NCBI GenBank assembly: GCA_017474125.1
Contig: JAFVIF010000019.1
Coordinates: forward strand, 1 to 39,699
Reading direction: 5' to 3'
Length of the DNA: 39,699 nucleotides
Origin: Clostridia bacterium
Lineage (GTDB): Bacteria; Bacillota; Clostridia; Oscillospirales; Acutalibacteraceae
The notes under the pieces were generated by a model. The model had not been told where the DNA came from and made no database searches. It worked only from the letters and a program-made list of their open reading frames with translations. The position numbers and the translations under genes were made by a program. Of the stretch, positions 16,801 through 24,750 are shown piece by piece (position 1 is the stretch's first letter; each line of letters opens with the position of its first letter).

Positions 16801-18905
16801 TAAAAGGTAACCGATTGCTGAACGTCTTCTTCCACGCTTATATTATCAATTAAAACCGAAGCAAAGTCTTTGTTGCTGTGTCCCGATACGGTAATGCTAT
16901 CGTTCGCTGAAAGGATTATAAGGGGTGTATCGCTTCCGTTTCCCGTAAATCTTGCTGAAACACGAGTGTACCCTGAGGTTACGTCATAAAAGGTATCCCC
17001 CATTTGTTTATAAACGAAATCGGTAGCTTTCATTGAACTGTTGTTAAGGTTACAGTCGGTACCGTTCAGTCCCAAGCCCTGTGTATATCTTCCGCAGTTC
17101 ACAAGGTATAGCTTAAGGTGGGTAGAATCGGTATTTTCTATTTTGACGTCAAAGCTTATAAGATACGACTTACCGTCAACCCCTGCAAATCTCGACAGGC
17201 TGTCGGGGTCGTATATACTTAAAGCAGGATTATCCTTATAATTAACGTCTCGTCCCAATTTATAGGTCATTCTTAATGCATTATTACCGTCTGCTTCTTT
17301 TATAAGTTCAACCTTGCTTGACCTTCCCGTATCATTTGTCCAGTTTAAAGAGCTTCCTTCACCGTAATATTCGCTTCCGCCTGACTCAACGTACTTTTCT
17401 TCAAAATCAAGAGTATAGGAAGTTACCCGTTCGGGGGCAACGTATTCATAAACAAAAACGTCATCTATCAAAACACTTGCATATTCATCGGCACCGCTGT
17501 CGGTCGTTCTCGAATTCGTAACAAGTGCAATTATAGGGTAATCTATACCGTTAGCCGTAAATATTGCTTTTGCCGCAGTAAAAGACGTTTTTTCGGAAAT
17601 ATCGGTTGCGGCGGCTACCACCTGAATATTTGAAGTATTCATAGCGGTAGAATGGTCAAGCTGCAAATTGGTGCTTTGGAAAGCCGTCTGATTAGCATAA
17701 GGGATACCGAAGGAACGGTTACAAGCGGCAACAAATAAGCTTAGCGATTTACCGCAACTGTTTTCAACCTTGTACGAAAATTCAATTACGTACTTTTTAC
17801 CGGCTTCACCAATAAACTTTAAGCTGCTTTGCGGGTCATAAATATTTATTGCAGGATTGGCGGCATAATTTTCATTATTATTTCCGTTATCGTATGTAAG
17901 GCGCACCGCCGTATTGCCGTCTGTTTCCGTAATTATTTCGGCATGGCTTCCTCTGCTGTTTGCGCTTGTCAGATTTTCAGCTTTTGTATCAGAATAATAC
18001 ACTTCGCCGTTTGAATACGCATAATCTTCTTCAAAGTCAAGGAATATATCCTTAAACTCGATGCGTTCAATTTTATCAATGGTATTTGTAGTAGGAAGCC
18101 ACTCTGCAATATAAGGTGTGATTACGTCATAACCCGCCGCATTAAGATGAATACAGTCGTTTCCTCCGGGGAAATTTTCGGTTGTATCAACCTTTAAAAT
18201 ATCATAACTATAGGATTTTCCGTCTTTTGTTTTTCCGTCAAAAAGATCAAGATAAGAAACTTCCCATTTATCACATACAGCCTTTGCCATATTCCAATAC
18301 TCTCTCATAGAATCTTCTTCGGCAGTATATCCGCCATAGGTTGAAAGAGGAGTAGCGTAGGTTATTATAAATCCGACCTTTGCTTCGGGAAAATATTCAT
18401 TAGTATAATAAAATAAGGTTTCCAAAGCGCCTGCAAAGGTGCTTTCATCGTAATCGTTAAGGTTAAAACTTTCGGTCAGATTTCCTATTTTAGCCGCCGT
18501 TTCTTTAGTTGGATTACTGTTAGTGCCCATTGCATCGTTAAAGCCGCCCTGAAGAACAACATAATCGTATTTTCCGTTTCTGTTATCATGAAGTTGTTGG
18601 ATAACAGAAGGTCTGCCTTCCGATTCACGTATAGTGGAAAGAGGTGCGCCCGCATTAGCGGCAAGCGTAGCAGTTGCTCCGTAATTATCAACAATTCGTT
18701 TATGCCAACCGCCTGAATTTGAATAATCGCTTACCGAAGCATTATCTCTCCAGCCCGCTCCAATACTGTCACCGAAAAATATTATACTTTTACCGTTTAA
18801 AGAATCGGCTGTTGAAACACTGAACGCGTTAAGCGGTATAATCGCAAAAACCAACGCAAAAACTATTAAAGCCGAAACTATTTTTTTAAAACATTTTCCA
18901 AACAT
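13803..18905 (-). CDS. Secreted multidomain SGNH esterase with internal dockerin and C-terminal propeller-like domain
   Basis: 1,700 residues. Signal peptide 1-29. SGNH domain about 38-275 with FFGDSIGAGW (Ser47), GGFND (120-124) and DCIHLN (Asp250, His253). Two related sandwich modules follow (about 285-485 and 490-700), each opening with LDFEE and containing DGN-A-R-TY. A Listeria/InlB-like repeat lies near 705-765 (YRKGYYFGGFYTDK), then two longer uncharacterised modules. A dockerin-type pair lies near 1222-1290: GDLDLDTNLTTTDL is a good calcium loop; the second (DAVSDYKEYNTTGL) has lost the last Asp. Residues about 1300-1700 resemble a sialidase/GH43-type propeller. ATG 18905 is used because AAGGAG precedes it. 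Likely a glycan-active esterase; the substrate is unknown. Confidence 0.85.
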   Translation of the reverse strand: MFGKCFKKIVSALIVFALVFAIIPLNAFSVSTADSLNGKSIIFFGDSIGAGWRDNASVSDYSNSGGWHKRIVDNYGATATLAANAGAPLSTIRESEGRPSVIQQLHDNRNGKYDYVVLQGGFNDAMGTNSNPTKETAAKIGNLTESFNLNDYDESTFAGALETLFYYTNEYFPEAKVGFIITYATPLSTYGGYTAEEDSMREYWNMAKAVCDKWEVSYLDLFDGKTKDGKSYSYDILKVDTTENFPGGNDCIHLNAAGYDVITPYIAEWLPTTNTIDKIERIEFKDIFLDFEEDYAYSNGEVYYSDTKAENLTSANSRGSHAEIITETDGNTAVRLTYDNGNNNENYAANPAINIYDPQSSLKFIGEAGKKYVIEFSYKVENSCGKSLSLFVAACNRSFGIPYANQTAFQSTNLQLDHSTAMNTSNIQVVAAATDISEKTSFTAAKAIFTANGIDYPIIALVTNSRTTDSGADEYASVLIDDVFVYEYVAPERVTSYTLDFEEKYVESGGSEYYGEGSSLNWTNDTGRSSKVELIKEADGNNALRMTYKLGRDVNYKDNPALSIYDPDSLSRFAGVDGKSYLISFDVKIENTDSTHLKLYLVNCGRYTQGLGLNGTDCNLNNSSMKATDFVYKQMGDTFYDVTSGYTRVSARFTGNGSDTPLIILSANDSITVSGHSNKDFASVLIDNISVEEDVQQSVTFYNYDGADKEINVFKSTVFEELSKPYRKGYYFGGFYTDKAFTREAKENELVSNYDAVYVKWLGDGTSITATDITEYFTPYDLKSAPSTIPTINKTTFSLDYSVSQPAAETHRENAIASYKGACVLSSEKVVTGSTEKISIDNMRLNVNCENDEVMFYVEVPDFQKAGASWGMAFCDNGMVLYQDNKWCWSKLAAENNVFYYLENSKWKKGTIEKDSGIFSIPSGYKGIIKFDCSELTYLQEVDFDKQYVFNCANLKFNAVGGECGNAAVGNVFYSVTENSDSLIMKYLNKYYSIDLVSKEMVVLPYDAYSENYDISIRYNGTSGKVNLKPQIAETSAHWAKNPVGFASLNGETVSDMGYMNTYNLKDLNVALQPLVDSFMFYVEIPSFSKETCSLKLLNVVLKQGINTETALFSNSNYKFMDVNYGVWQNARAGADGELFDLKSGFKGYVKFDIKYFKNVDGIKLIDFSKIYSISSLSIGVNNFNGEKEDFVIGAFYSILKDGDVNVLKNAATLESTSVTVLPGDLDLDTNLTTTDLANLKLALAGVKTINKQEKLRADAVSDYKEYNTTGLANLKLILAGVKEVELPMIEEKEFKEIFSPDVITDKEPIVYGNVAVTDYQKIIEADTSLNSNQNAVDFAADISKNKVSDFEKTGIDKMCHVSTFIYSGGKIYMSYYANTMSGAENPAYQVARMAYCDENTPDNKVILDIQSVGDDLYGKRVVGVYDTIIMQKPDEPQNIYILWTANIEGKYYRLYRIFNTETETLGEIGVNRFKVNDTVNDFSTTGIKNALTVNGIGYKAMFSDIGIMQKLSSRVENGETYYYSGTYSGYFTAIIKSKDLITWEYVSQPNDGFENDTKWENAVYVLNDKVYYFVRQNDPVYKDGVLTEGSPYGILTYYDLITKEWAKPVLVGDCQSRSDFIFYNGELYVFYAPTDRNHIGILKIGTENLAETEVVLQADMKGSCFYPFVQYTSSGELAMSYTVNRSHIRLATFKLSDYL

Positions 18906-18928
18906 AAAAATCTCCTTATTCGTATTGC

Positions 18929-19003
18929 TTTTTGCCAAAAACATCGTATAATAATACTATATATCAATTTTTTGGTCTATACAATGTCAAATGTTGGCAA
19001 AAA
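18929..19003. promoter_or_regulatory. Divergent promoter region with inverted repeat (candidate AraC operator)
   Basis: TTTTTGCCAA (18929-18938) and TTGGCAAAAA (18994-19003) are a perfect 10-base inverted repeat 55 bases apart. Between and over them lie a plus-strand promoter for the AraC gene (TTGCTT 18925-18930, 16 bases, TATAAT 18947-18952) and a weaker minus-strand promoter for the esterase gene (TTGACA 18990-18985, 17 bases, TTGATA 18967-18962). Each repeat arm touches or flanks a -35 box, as expected for an operator serving both genes. That the neighbouring AraC protein binds here is inference. Confidence 0.6.
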
Positions 19004-19029
19004 ATAACACTATCTTGGGAGTGATAAAA

Positions 19030-19866
19030 ATGTTAGGCACTCGTTACGAGGTCTATCCACATATTAAAGGAAGCCTTCCTTTTAGTTTTAACCAAAGCAT
19101 AAAAAAGAATCCGTTAAACTTTACTACCTCAGCCAATTGGCATGAAAACCTTGAAATTCAGTTTTGTCTTTACGGAGAAGGTATTGTACTATTAGACGGT
19201 ACTGAATACAACATAACTGTAGGAGATATAATCGTTGCCAATTCTAACGTAATTCACCATATGAATACTAAAAGCAACGTAGAATATGCCTGTATTATAA
19301 TTGATACTGACTTTTGCAAACAATGTGATATTGACCCTACCCTGATTTTCTTTGAAGCGCATTTTAAAAGTAAAAAAATCTTTGATTTATTCCTTGAATT
19401 CAAAGAAGTATATAACGATACCCAAAACCCTTGCCGTTGCGCCAAGCTTCTTTCGCTGCTTCTTGAAATCCTTATAGAGTTGCGCCAAAATCATACAAAA
19501 ACCTTTAACAGCAAAGATGCAAAAAGTCCTTATTTCGAAAAAATAAAAGACGCAATAAATATAATAAGGCAAAATTTCAACGAAAAACTCACGTTAGAAA
19601 AAATTGCCAAGCAGGTTTTTATTAACAAATTTACTCTTTCTAAAGAGTTTAAAAAATTGACGCAAATGACGGTTACAGAATATATTAACAGCTATCGCTG
19701 CAGAAAAGCCGTAGATTACATAAAAGAAGGACTAACCGTAAGCGAAGCGGCGCACAAATGCGGCTTTAACAATATGTCTTTCTTCACAAAAACCTTTAAA
19801 AACCTTATGGGCCAATTACCATCCAAATACAAAAGCCGAAGCGCGTTATCGCACCATTCTCAGTAA
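19030..19866 (+). CDS. AraC-family transcriptional regulator
   Basis: 278 residues: an N-terminal cupin-like sensor domain (NWHENLEIQFCLYGEGIVLLDG, then IVANSNVIHHM near 75-90) and a C-terminal AraC double helix-turn-helix (about 180-275) with LTLEKIAKQVFINKFTLSKEFKK and VSEAAHKCGFNNMSFFTKTFKNLMG. An in-frame ATG lies at 18991, but it is inside the promoter region and the inverted repeat; ATG 19030 follows GGGAGTG by 6-7 bases and begins the family-like MLGTRYEVYP. Divergent from the secreted esterase gene, which it probably controls in response to a sugar. Confidence 0.9.
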   Translation: MLGTRYEVYPHIKGSLPFSFNQSIKKNPLNFTTSANWHENLEIQFCLYGEGIVLLDGTEYNITVGDIIVANSNVIHHMNTKSNVEYACIIIDTDFCKQCDIDPTLIFFEAHFKSKKIFDLFLEFKEVYNDTQNPCRCAKLLSLLLEILIELRQNHTKTFNSKDAKSPYFEKIKDAINIIRQNFNEKLTLEKIAKQVFINKFTLSKEFKKLTQMTVTEYINSYRCRKAVDYIKEGLTVSEAAHKCGFNNMSFFTKTFKNLMGQLPSKYKSRSALSHHSQ

Positions 19867-19900
19867 AAAAGCTGTGCAGAAAACTTCTGCACAGCTTTTT
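19866..19900. terminator. Bidirectional terminator
   Basis: AAAAAGCTGTGCAGA (19866-19880) and TCTGCACAGCTTTTT (19886-19900) form a perfect 15-base-pair stem with a 5-base loop between the convergent AraC and PHP-domain genes. Confidence 0.93.
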
Positions 19901-19903
19901 GTT

Positions 19904-20773
19904 TTATACCCTTATTATATTACTCCAAGCATAATTACCGTCTTTGTCGTGTACCTCTACGCGCACCCATTTATCAAAAGCTTTAATGGTATATTCAGCG
20001 TGGGTGAGATTTTCGCCGCGGTAAATTTTATCGGGACACCAAGCAGCATTTGATAAAAAGTCTATCATTACACATTCACTGCAGTCGGCAATAATCTTGT
20101 TGCCTTCTTTTTTAACAGCGAGCTGAGGGCCTTGGCTTGCATAAAAGTCGCCATTTCTTATTGCCTCTAAAATATCCTTTTGGCTGTTGCTTTCAGCCTT
20201 TACGTAAATAAAGGATTTTGTATCATCCTCGCCGTTATAATAGTGTACGTCGTCGGTTGCAACAAGCGGTATGATAACGTTCTTATTGGCAAGCAAATCA
20301 ACAAAATAGCCCGAATAGGGTCGACTGCTTTGGTTAACGGTAGAAACGGTGTTATATATTTCTACAGCCGCAAAGCCGTTAAGAGCCATTGCCTCCTCGG
20401 GAGAGTTAAGAGACCAAGCGGGATGAGCCAAAATAGCAATGCCGCCCTTTTGGTTGATTGCATCTATAACGCTTTGTCTTGAAGCTTTATTAGTAAGCTC
20501 AGGGTCGCTTTCCATACCAACACCGACAATATGCATAACGTCAACGCTTGTGTCGCTTGCGCCCATATTATATTCACAGCCCGAAAAAATCTTAAGGCCT
20601 TCTATTTCCCCTTCCTCACCGAATACCCAATGGTCGGTAATAGCAATGGCATCGAAGCCTGCTTCCTTATAAATACGGGCCGATTCCTCGGGTGTGACAA
20701 CACCGTCGGAACGGGTTGTATGTATATGAAGTCCAACCTTATATCTTTTACTTCCGTCTAAATCAATAATCAT
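19904..20773 (-). CDS. PHP-domain metal-dependent phosphoesterase
   Basis: 289 residues. The PHP metal ligands are visible in order: HIHTTRSDG (residues 16-24), ITDHW (45-49), the Glu of CEYN, ILAHPAW near 130 and TDDVHYY near 190. The closest general type is the TrpH-like/PHP phosphatase group (3',5'-nucleotide or sugar-phosphate phosphatases). The C-terminal 60 residues form an extra beta-rich domain (VMIDFLSN, KAFDKWVRVEVHDKDGNYAWSN) seen in some Firmicute PHP proteins. Cytosolic, with no signal peptide. Seven bases after the small membrane protein gene and on the same transcript. Confidence 0.88.
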   Translation of the reverse strand: MIIDLDGSKRYKVGLHIHTTRSDGVVTPEESARIYKEAGFDAIAITDHWVFGEEGEIEGLKIFSGCEYNMGASDTSVDVMHIVGVGMESDPELTNKASRQSVIDAINQKGGIAILAHPAWSLNSPEEAMALNGFAAVEIYNTVSTVNQSSRPYSGYFVDLLANKNVIIPLVATDDVHYYNGEDDTKSFIYVKAESNSQKDILEAIRNGDFYASQGPQLAVKKEGNKIIADCSECVMIDFLSNAAWCPDKIYRGENLTHAEYTIKAFDKWVRVEVHDKDGNYAWSNIIRV

Positions 20774-20780
20774 TAATAAG

Positions 20781-21068
20781 CTACCTTCTTTTTATTGTAA
20801 TATAAACTGCGGCGGCAATATAAACAAAGCTTATAATTAGCGGTAACCAGCCCCAAAATATTTTGCATTTGCTTTCAACGAGCACAACAACGCCTATTAT
20901 ATCGGCCAGAAACAGTACCGCGGAAAAAGCACACGAGCAAGCGCGGATAACCTTTCGTTTTTTCTTTGAAAGCTTCTTTTCGGGAATAAAAACCTCGCTA
21001 AGACTTATAAAAGCCTCGCCGACAAGCTCCCCGACAAGCTCGAAGAAAAATTCCGCTAAGCACCCCAT
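20781..21068 (-). CDS. Small two-helix membrane protein
   Basis: 95 residues. Residues 1-30 are amphipathic (FFFELVGELVGEAFISLSE), 31-40 are strongly basic (KKLSKKKRKV), and two transmembrane segments follow (about 43-64 and 71-92), ending in KRR. AGGGTG lies 6-7 bases before the ATG; an out-of-frame ATG overlaps it four bases earlier. A strong promoter lies directly upstream, and the PHP gene follows on the same transcript. I do not recognise a family. Confidence 0.7.
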   Translation of the reverse strand: MGCLAEFFFELVGELVGEAFISLSEVFIPEKKLSKKKRKVIRACSCAFSAVLFLADIIGVVVLVESKCKIFWGWLPLIISFVYIAAAVYITIKRR

Positions 21069-21094
21069 TCATATCACCCTAAACAATAATAATT

Positions 21095-21123
21095 ATTATA
21101 GCACAAACCACTTTTCTAATCAA
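21095..21123 (-). promoter_or_regulatory. Promoter of the small membrane protein-PHP transcript
   Basis: TTGATT (21123-21118), a 17-base spacer and a perfect TATAAT (21100-21095). It lies 3 bases after the stop codon of the AraC gene. Confidence 0.8.
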
Positions 21124-21125
21124 GC

Positions 21126-21980
21126 CTAAAAACCGTTTTCACTTTTTCCGTATTGAACGGGGGTAAGCCCCGTTTCCTTTATAAACGCCTTATAAAAATG
21201 GCTGTAATCGTAATAACCCAAAGCGGCGGCAACCTGCGACAGCGGAAGCTCCCCTTCAACAATAAGTGTTTTGGCATACCGAATTTTAACCTGTCGTACG
21301 TAATCCGAAAGACTGAGCCCCGTCCCTTTTTTCAAAAGATAATTTATATGATTTTTATGATAGGAAAATTTTTTTGACAGTATATCCGCGGATAAATCCT
21401 TATCGGGATTAAGATTAATATAAGAAATTATTTCCTCTACCCTTATATTTCTTACTTCGCTTCTTTGACAGCCTGCAGAAAACTGTGACAGCAAATTATA
21501 AATCATCGCTTTTCCTGAAAGGTCGCGGTTATAATCGTTTTTTTCGAAAAGCAGAGCCCTTTTTATTTCATTCCCTTCAAACACTCCGCTTATAATGCCG
21601 CTTTTATTAAAAACAACCGCGTCGCTAAAGCTTTGTGTTTTTGAGCAAAGACTATTATCATACTCATTGGTAAATACACAGCCGTTGGTGTTCCGTTTTT
21701 TATCAAACGGAACAAAATCAAAATAAACGCTGTAAAGAGAAAGCTCATAGTTATTGATAACAAGGCGGTACCGCTGACCCGGTGTTAAATATAACAAATC
21801 CCCTGCCGAACAGGTATAACGCACATTATCAAAATAAATATCAAAGCCGCCCTTTTCCACAACGATAAAGCGATAAACGTATTGGCTTTTTTCCGAAAGA
21901 ATTCCTGCATAGCTATTATTTTGATTATATTTAAAATAGCTGACCCCATAAAAAACGGGGGAAATATCTGTAATAAGCAT
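21126..21980 (-). CDS. AraC-family transcriptional regulator
   Basis: 284 residues with an N-terminal cupin-like domain (SAGDLLYLTPGQRYRLV near residues 58-72) and a C-terminal AraC domain (about 185-280): DLSADILSKKFSYHKNHINYLLKKGTGLSLSDYV and LPLSQVAAALGYYDYSHFYKAFIKETGLTP. It is divergent from the two FAD-oxidoreductase genes and shares their AT-rich 113-base control region, so it probably regulates them. AAAGGA precedes the ATG by 5 bases. The inducer is not evident. Confidence 0.9.
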   Translation of the reverse strand: MLITDISPVFYGVSYFKYNQNNSYAGILSEKSQYVYRFIVVEKGGFDIYFDNVRYTCSAGDLLYLTPGQRYRLVINNYELSLYSVYFDFVPFDKKRNTNGCVFTNEYDNSLCSKTQSFSDAVVFNKSGIISGVFEGNEIKRALLFEKNDYNRDLSGKAMIYNLLSQFSAGCQRSEVRNIRVEEIISYINLNPDKDLSADILSKKFSYHKNHINYLLKKGTGLSLSDYVRQVKIRYAKTLIVEGELPLSQVAAALGYYDYSHFYKAFIKETGLTPVQYGKSENGF

Positions 21981-22031
21981 TTTTGTCCTTTCTTTGAATT
22001 TTACATATTCAAATTTATATTTTACAATACA

Positions 22032-22061
22032 ATTAAAGCATAAAATTGATATAATTTCAAT
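22032..22061. promoter_or_regulatory. Overlapping divergent promoter elements with palindrome
   Basis: On the minus strand TTGAAA (22060-22055) and TTTAAT (22037-22032) have a 17-base spacer and would drive the AraC gene. On the plus strand a TATAAT (22050-22055) lies before the oxidoreductase genes but has no good -35 box. The imperfect palindrome ATTGA-TATAATT-TCAAT (22045-22061) covers the plus -10 and the minus -35, so one bound protein could affect both. The region is very AT-rich and the calls are tentative. Confidence 0.4.
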
Positions 22062-22093
22062 ATAAAATATTTGTTTTTTACAAAGGTGATAAA

Positions 22094-22825
22094 ATGCATA
22101 TTTACGACACTTTAATAATCGGAAGCGGTTATTCCTCCTTAGGCTACGCGTTGAAAAACGAAAATTCCATTATTTGCGAGGAAAACCAAATCTGCGACAC
22201 CCATTTTTATTTACCCCTTAAAACCTTTAGCTATAAGGAATACACGCCAAAAACCGAATACGCAAAAAAGCTTTTAGGTATATTTAATTCCCTATCCGTA
22301 ATTAACGGCGATATGCTGAACACCAACGCTCTTGAGTGCGGCATTTGTAAATTTATTACCGAAACGAAGGTGAAAATTTTACTGAAGTGCCGAGTAATAA
22401 AAGCCGAAAAAGAAAACGGGATTTTCAAAGCTACCATACAAACAAATCAAGGGCTTTCCTTTATTTATGCTAAAAAAGTTTTAAATACATTAAGCTCTGA
22501 CACAGACCCCTTTTTCACCACGCTTTTTATAACCGACAATATTGAAAAGGACAAGGCGGCTTTACTAAATGAATTTAAAGACGGCAATATTTGTCCTGCC
22601 TTTTACCGCAATCGCTACGCATTACAGATTAATGCAAAGGGCTTTGACGAAAACACTGTCAAGACATTTATATACGAAAAATGGAAAAAGCTTAAACTAA
22701 ACGCAAAAATACTTTATATGGCGCCCGTTTTTTATTATAATAACGCAACCGACGGACTTAGCGACCGCAACTACCAAAATCCCATTGAAGCCTTTGAAGC
22801 AGGATATTTTTATAAGGAGGGTTAA
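22094..22825 (+). CDS. FAD-dependent oxidoreductase-like protein (Rossmann domain)
   Basis: 243 residues. The N-terminus is a dinucleotide-binding fold, DTLIIGSGYSSLGYAL (G-x-G-x-x-x-x-G), with an acidic residue at the end of strand 2 (IICEEN). The rest has the size of a substrate domain, but I see no C-terminal FAD motif (GD box) that would complete a classical oxidoreductase, so it may be an incomplete or partner subunit. AAAGGTGAT precedes the start. It ends 2 bases before the larger oxidoreductase gene, and the pair is divergent from an AraC regulator. Confidence 0.7.
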   Translation: MHIYDTLIIGSGYSSLGYALKNENSIICEENQICDTHFYLPLKTFSYKEYTPKTEYAKKLLGIFNSLSVINGDMLNTNALECGICKFITETKVKILLKCRVIKAEKENGIFKATIQTNQGLSFIYAKKVLNTLSSDTDPFFTTLFITDNIEKDKAALLNEFKDGNICPAFYRNRYALQINAKGFDENTVKTFIYEKWKKLKLNAKILYMAPVFYYNNATDGLSDRNYQNPIEAFEAGYFYKEG

Positions 22826-22827
22826 AG

Positions 22828-24750
22828 ATGGTATTATCCTATTTATTAAACGGAAAAATTATAAGGGAGCAAACCAATAATATTAATTTTGACCTTTCCT
22901 GCGACGTATTGTGCGTTGGCGCAGGTGCGGCAGGCGTTTATGCCGCCGATTCTGCCGCTTCTATGGGCGCTGACGTTATTTTGTTAGAGCTTGGCTCCAA
23001 TATAGGCGGTATGCACGTTTGCGGAAACGTAACCGGCTATTACCACGGCTCACGGGGAGGTGCTCACGAGGAGGAGCACAAAAAAACATTGGAGGATACC
23101 GTATTTCTTTCCTCGGGCGCTCATTGGGAGCAAAAGCAAATTCATATTACCAATCGTTTAAAAAACAGCAGTGTAAGGCTTTTTTGTCATTCAAGTGCAA
23201 CGGGAATATACTTTGAGGATAACCGTGCGGTAGGGCTCAAAGTTTTCAACGGCGAAAAAGAAGTTAATGTAAGAGCCGAAATTATAATCGACGCCACCAG
23301 CGACGGCCATTTAATAAGAATGACCGACACCGTAAAATACTACGGCAGAAGTGCCGACAAGCGAACCGTTCCCTTCACCGTTCGCACTCAGTACTATAAA
23401 AACAAAAGCCTTATATCCAATAACGAGGACTCAGGCTATACCGACCAATATGATGAAACCGATTTCAGCGAAAAAACCATTATGGCCCATGCCTTTGCTT
23501 CACGCTTTTTAAAAGAGGGTGAATTTATAAGCGTTGCCCTGCATACGGGAATACGCGAGGGCTTGTCGTTTGCGGGAGAGGAATGTGCTTCCTATAAGGA
23601 TATTATTATGGGCAAGGTACCGAAAAAGGTGCTTTTTTGGGCATATTCCGACCTTGATCGCCACGGCAACGACCGAAGCTGTGACGATGAGCTTTTCCAA
23701 AATTGGTGGGTTATTTCTAACCTTGCAACCGTTACCATTAACATCCCCGTACCTATGGGAAGCGTTGTTCCGAAAGGCGTAAAGGGGCTTGTCACTGCAG
23801 GCAGGTGCCTTTGCTGTGATACCTATTCGCAATCTGCAATACGAATGAACCGTGATATGTTCCGTATGGGCGAATGCGTTGGTATTGCCGCCGCCTTAGC
23901 CGTTAAAAGCAAGGTTGATTTTTTAAATATTGATTATAACGAATATTTAAAAACAGTTAAAGAAAAGGGCTGCTTTAATCAAGATGAAAACCGTTTCTTC
24001 GGTTATGAAAATTTTTATGCGGCATATCTAAAAAAAATGAAGACTCTTAACAGAATTCCCGACCCTAAGTATGCCCATTTGGCACCGTACGACACAATTT
24101 ATACCCCCGTTGAATTCAGCGTAGAGAAAACCTTTCAAAGTCTTAAAACCGATGCCCCCGCTACGGCTATATGGTCCTGCTATATTCACGAAGATAAAAA
24201 CGCAATTAAAGAAAAGCTATTTGCCGAAATGGAAAATGCCGACACACCGATTTATAAAAACAACTGCGCTATTGCCTTAGGCCTTTTAAAGGACGAAAGA
24301 GCCTTACCCGTATTACGCAGTATAGTGGATAACCGTGATTGTTTCTATTTTACCGATAACCGCCGTTCAAATCAGTTTAGAAGCGTTATCGCTGTTTGCC
24401 TTTTGGGACGTTTCGGTAAAAAAGAGGATTTAAACAGGCTTTTTGATATTTTAGGTGACTCGGAAGCAGAAAAGGAAATGTATCATACTCTAAAGGCAGA
24501 TTACCTTTATCACGAGCAAAATGACCGTAATTTCCTTTATTTTTACATTTTCACCCACGCCTGCGCTTCCATAATTAAAATATACAAAAAAAGCGCTATG
24601 CCCCTTAGTGAGCTTAACGCTTTCTTCACCGATTTGTTCAGCGGCAATAAAATACTGCGCCGTATTACGAGTGCCGAAAAAGGCGAGCCTGCCTATAACG
24701 AGGTTGTTGATTTTATAAACAACACCTTGAACGAGGTAGCCGAAAATTAA
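22828..24750 (+). CDS. FAD-dependent oxidoreductase (PF12831-type) with C-terminal HEAT-like region
   Basis: 640 residues. FAD-binding Rossmann motif VLCVGAGAAGVYAADSAASMGADVILLE (about 31-58), then GGMHVCGNVTGYY and IIDATSDGHLIRM, and the second FAD contact LVTAGRCLCCDTYSQSAIRMNRDMFRMGECVGIAAA (about 318-353), the pattern of the FAD-dependent oxidoreductase family often found in sugar-utilisation loci. Residues about 440-640 are helical and contain repeated NNCAIALGLLKDERALPVLRSI-type HEAT units (split here for length: NNCAIALGLLK, DERALPVLRSI). GGAGGG lies 6 bases upstream. Its last four bases overlap the end of the convergent PcfJ-like gene, with no terminator between them. The substrate is unknown. 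Confidence 0.85.
   Translation: MVLSYLLNGKIIREQTNNINFDLSCDVLCVGAGAAGVYAADSAASMGADVILLELGSNIGGMHVCGNVTGYYHGSRGGAHEEEHKKTLEDTVFLSSGAHWEQKQIHITNRLKNSSVRLFCHSSATGIYFEDNRAVGLKVFNGEKEVNVRAEIIIDATSDGHLIRMTDTVKYYGRSADKRTVPFTVRTQYYKNKSLISNNEDSGYTDQYDETDFSEKTIMAHAFASRFLKEGEFISVALHTGIREGLSFAGEECASYKDIIMGKVPKKVLFWAYSDLDRHGNDRSCDDELFQNWWVISNLATVTINIPVPMGSVVPKGVKGLVTAGRCLCCDTYSQSAIRMNRDMFRMGECVGIAAALAVKSKVDFLNIDYNEYLKTVKEKGCFNQDENRFFGYENFYAAYLKKMKTLNRIPDPKYAHLAPYDTIYTPVEFSVEKTFQSLKTDAPATAIWSCYIHEDKNAIKEKLFAEMENADTPIYKNNCAIALGLLKDERALPVLRSIVDNRDCFYFTDNRRSNQFRSVIAVCLLGRFGKKEDLNRLFDILGDSEAEKEMYHTLKADYLYHEQNDRNFLYFYIFTHACASIIKIYKKSAMPLSELNAFFTDLFSGNKILRRITSAEKGEPAYNEVVDFINNTLNEVAEN

Noticed and set aside
18991-19029. 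Earlier ATG for the AraC regulator divergent from the esterase
   Set aside because: It lies in the promoter/operator region; the ATG at 19030 has the ribosome binding site.
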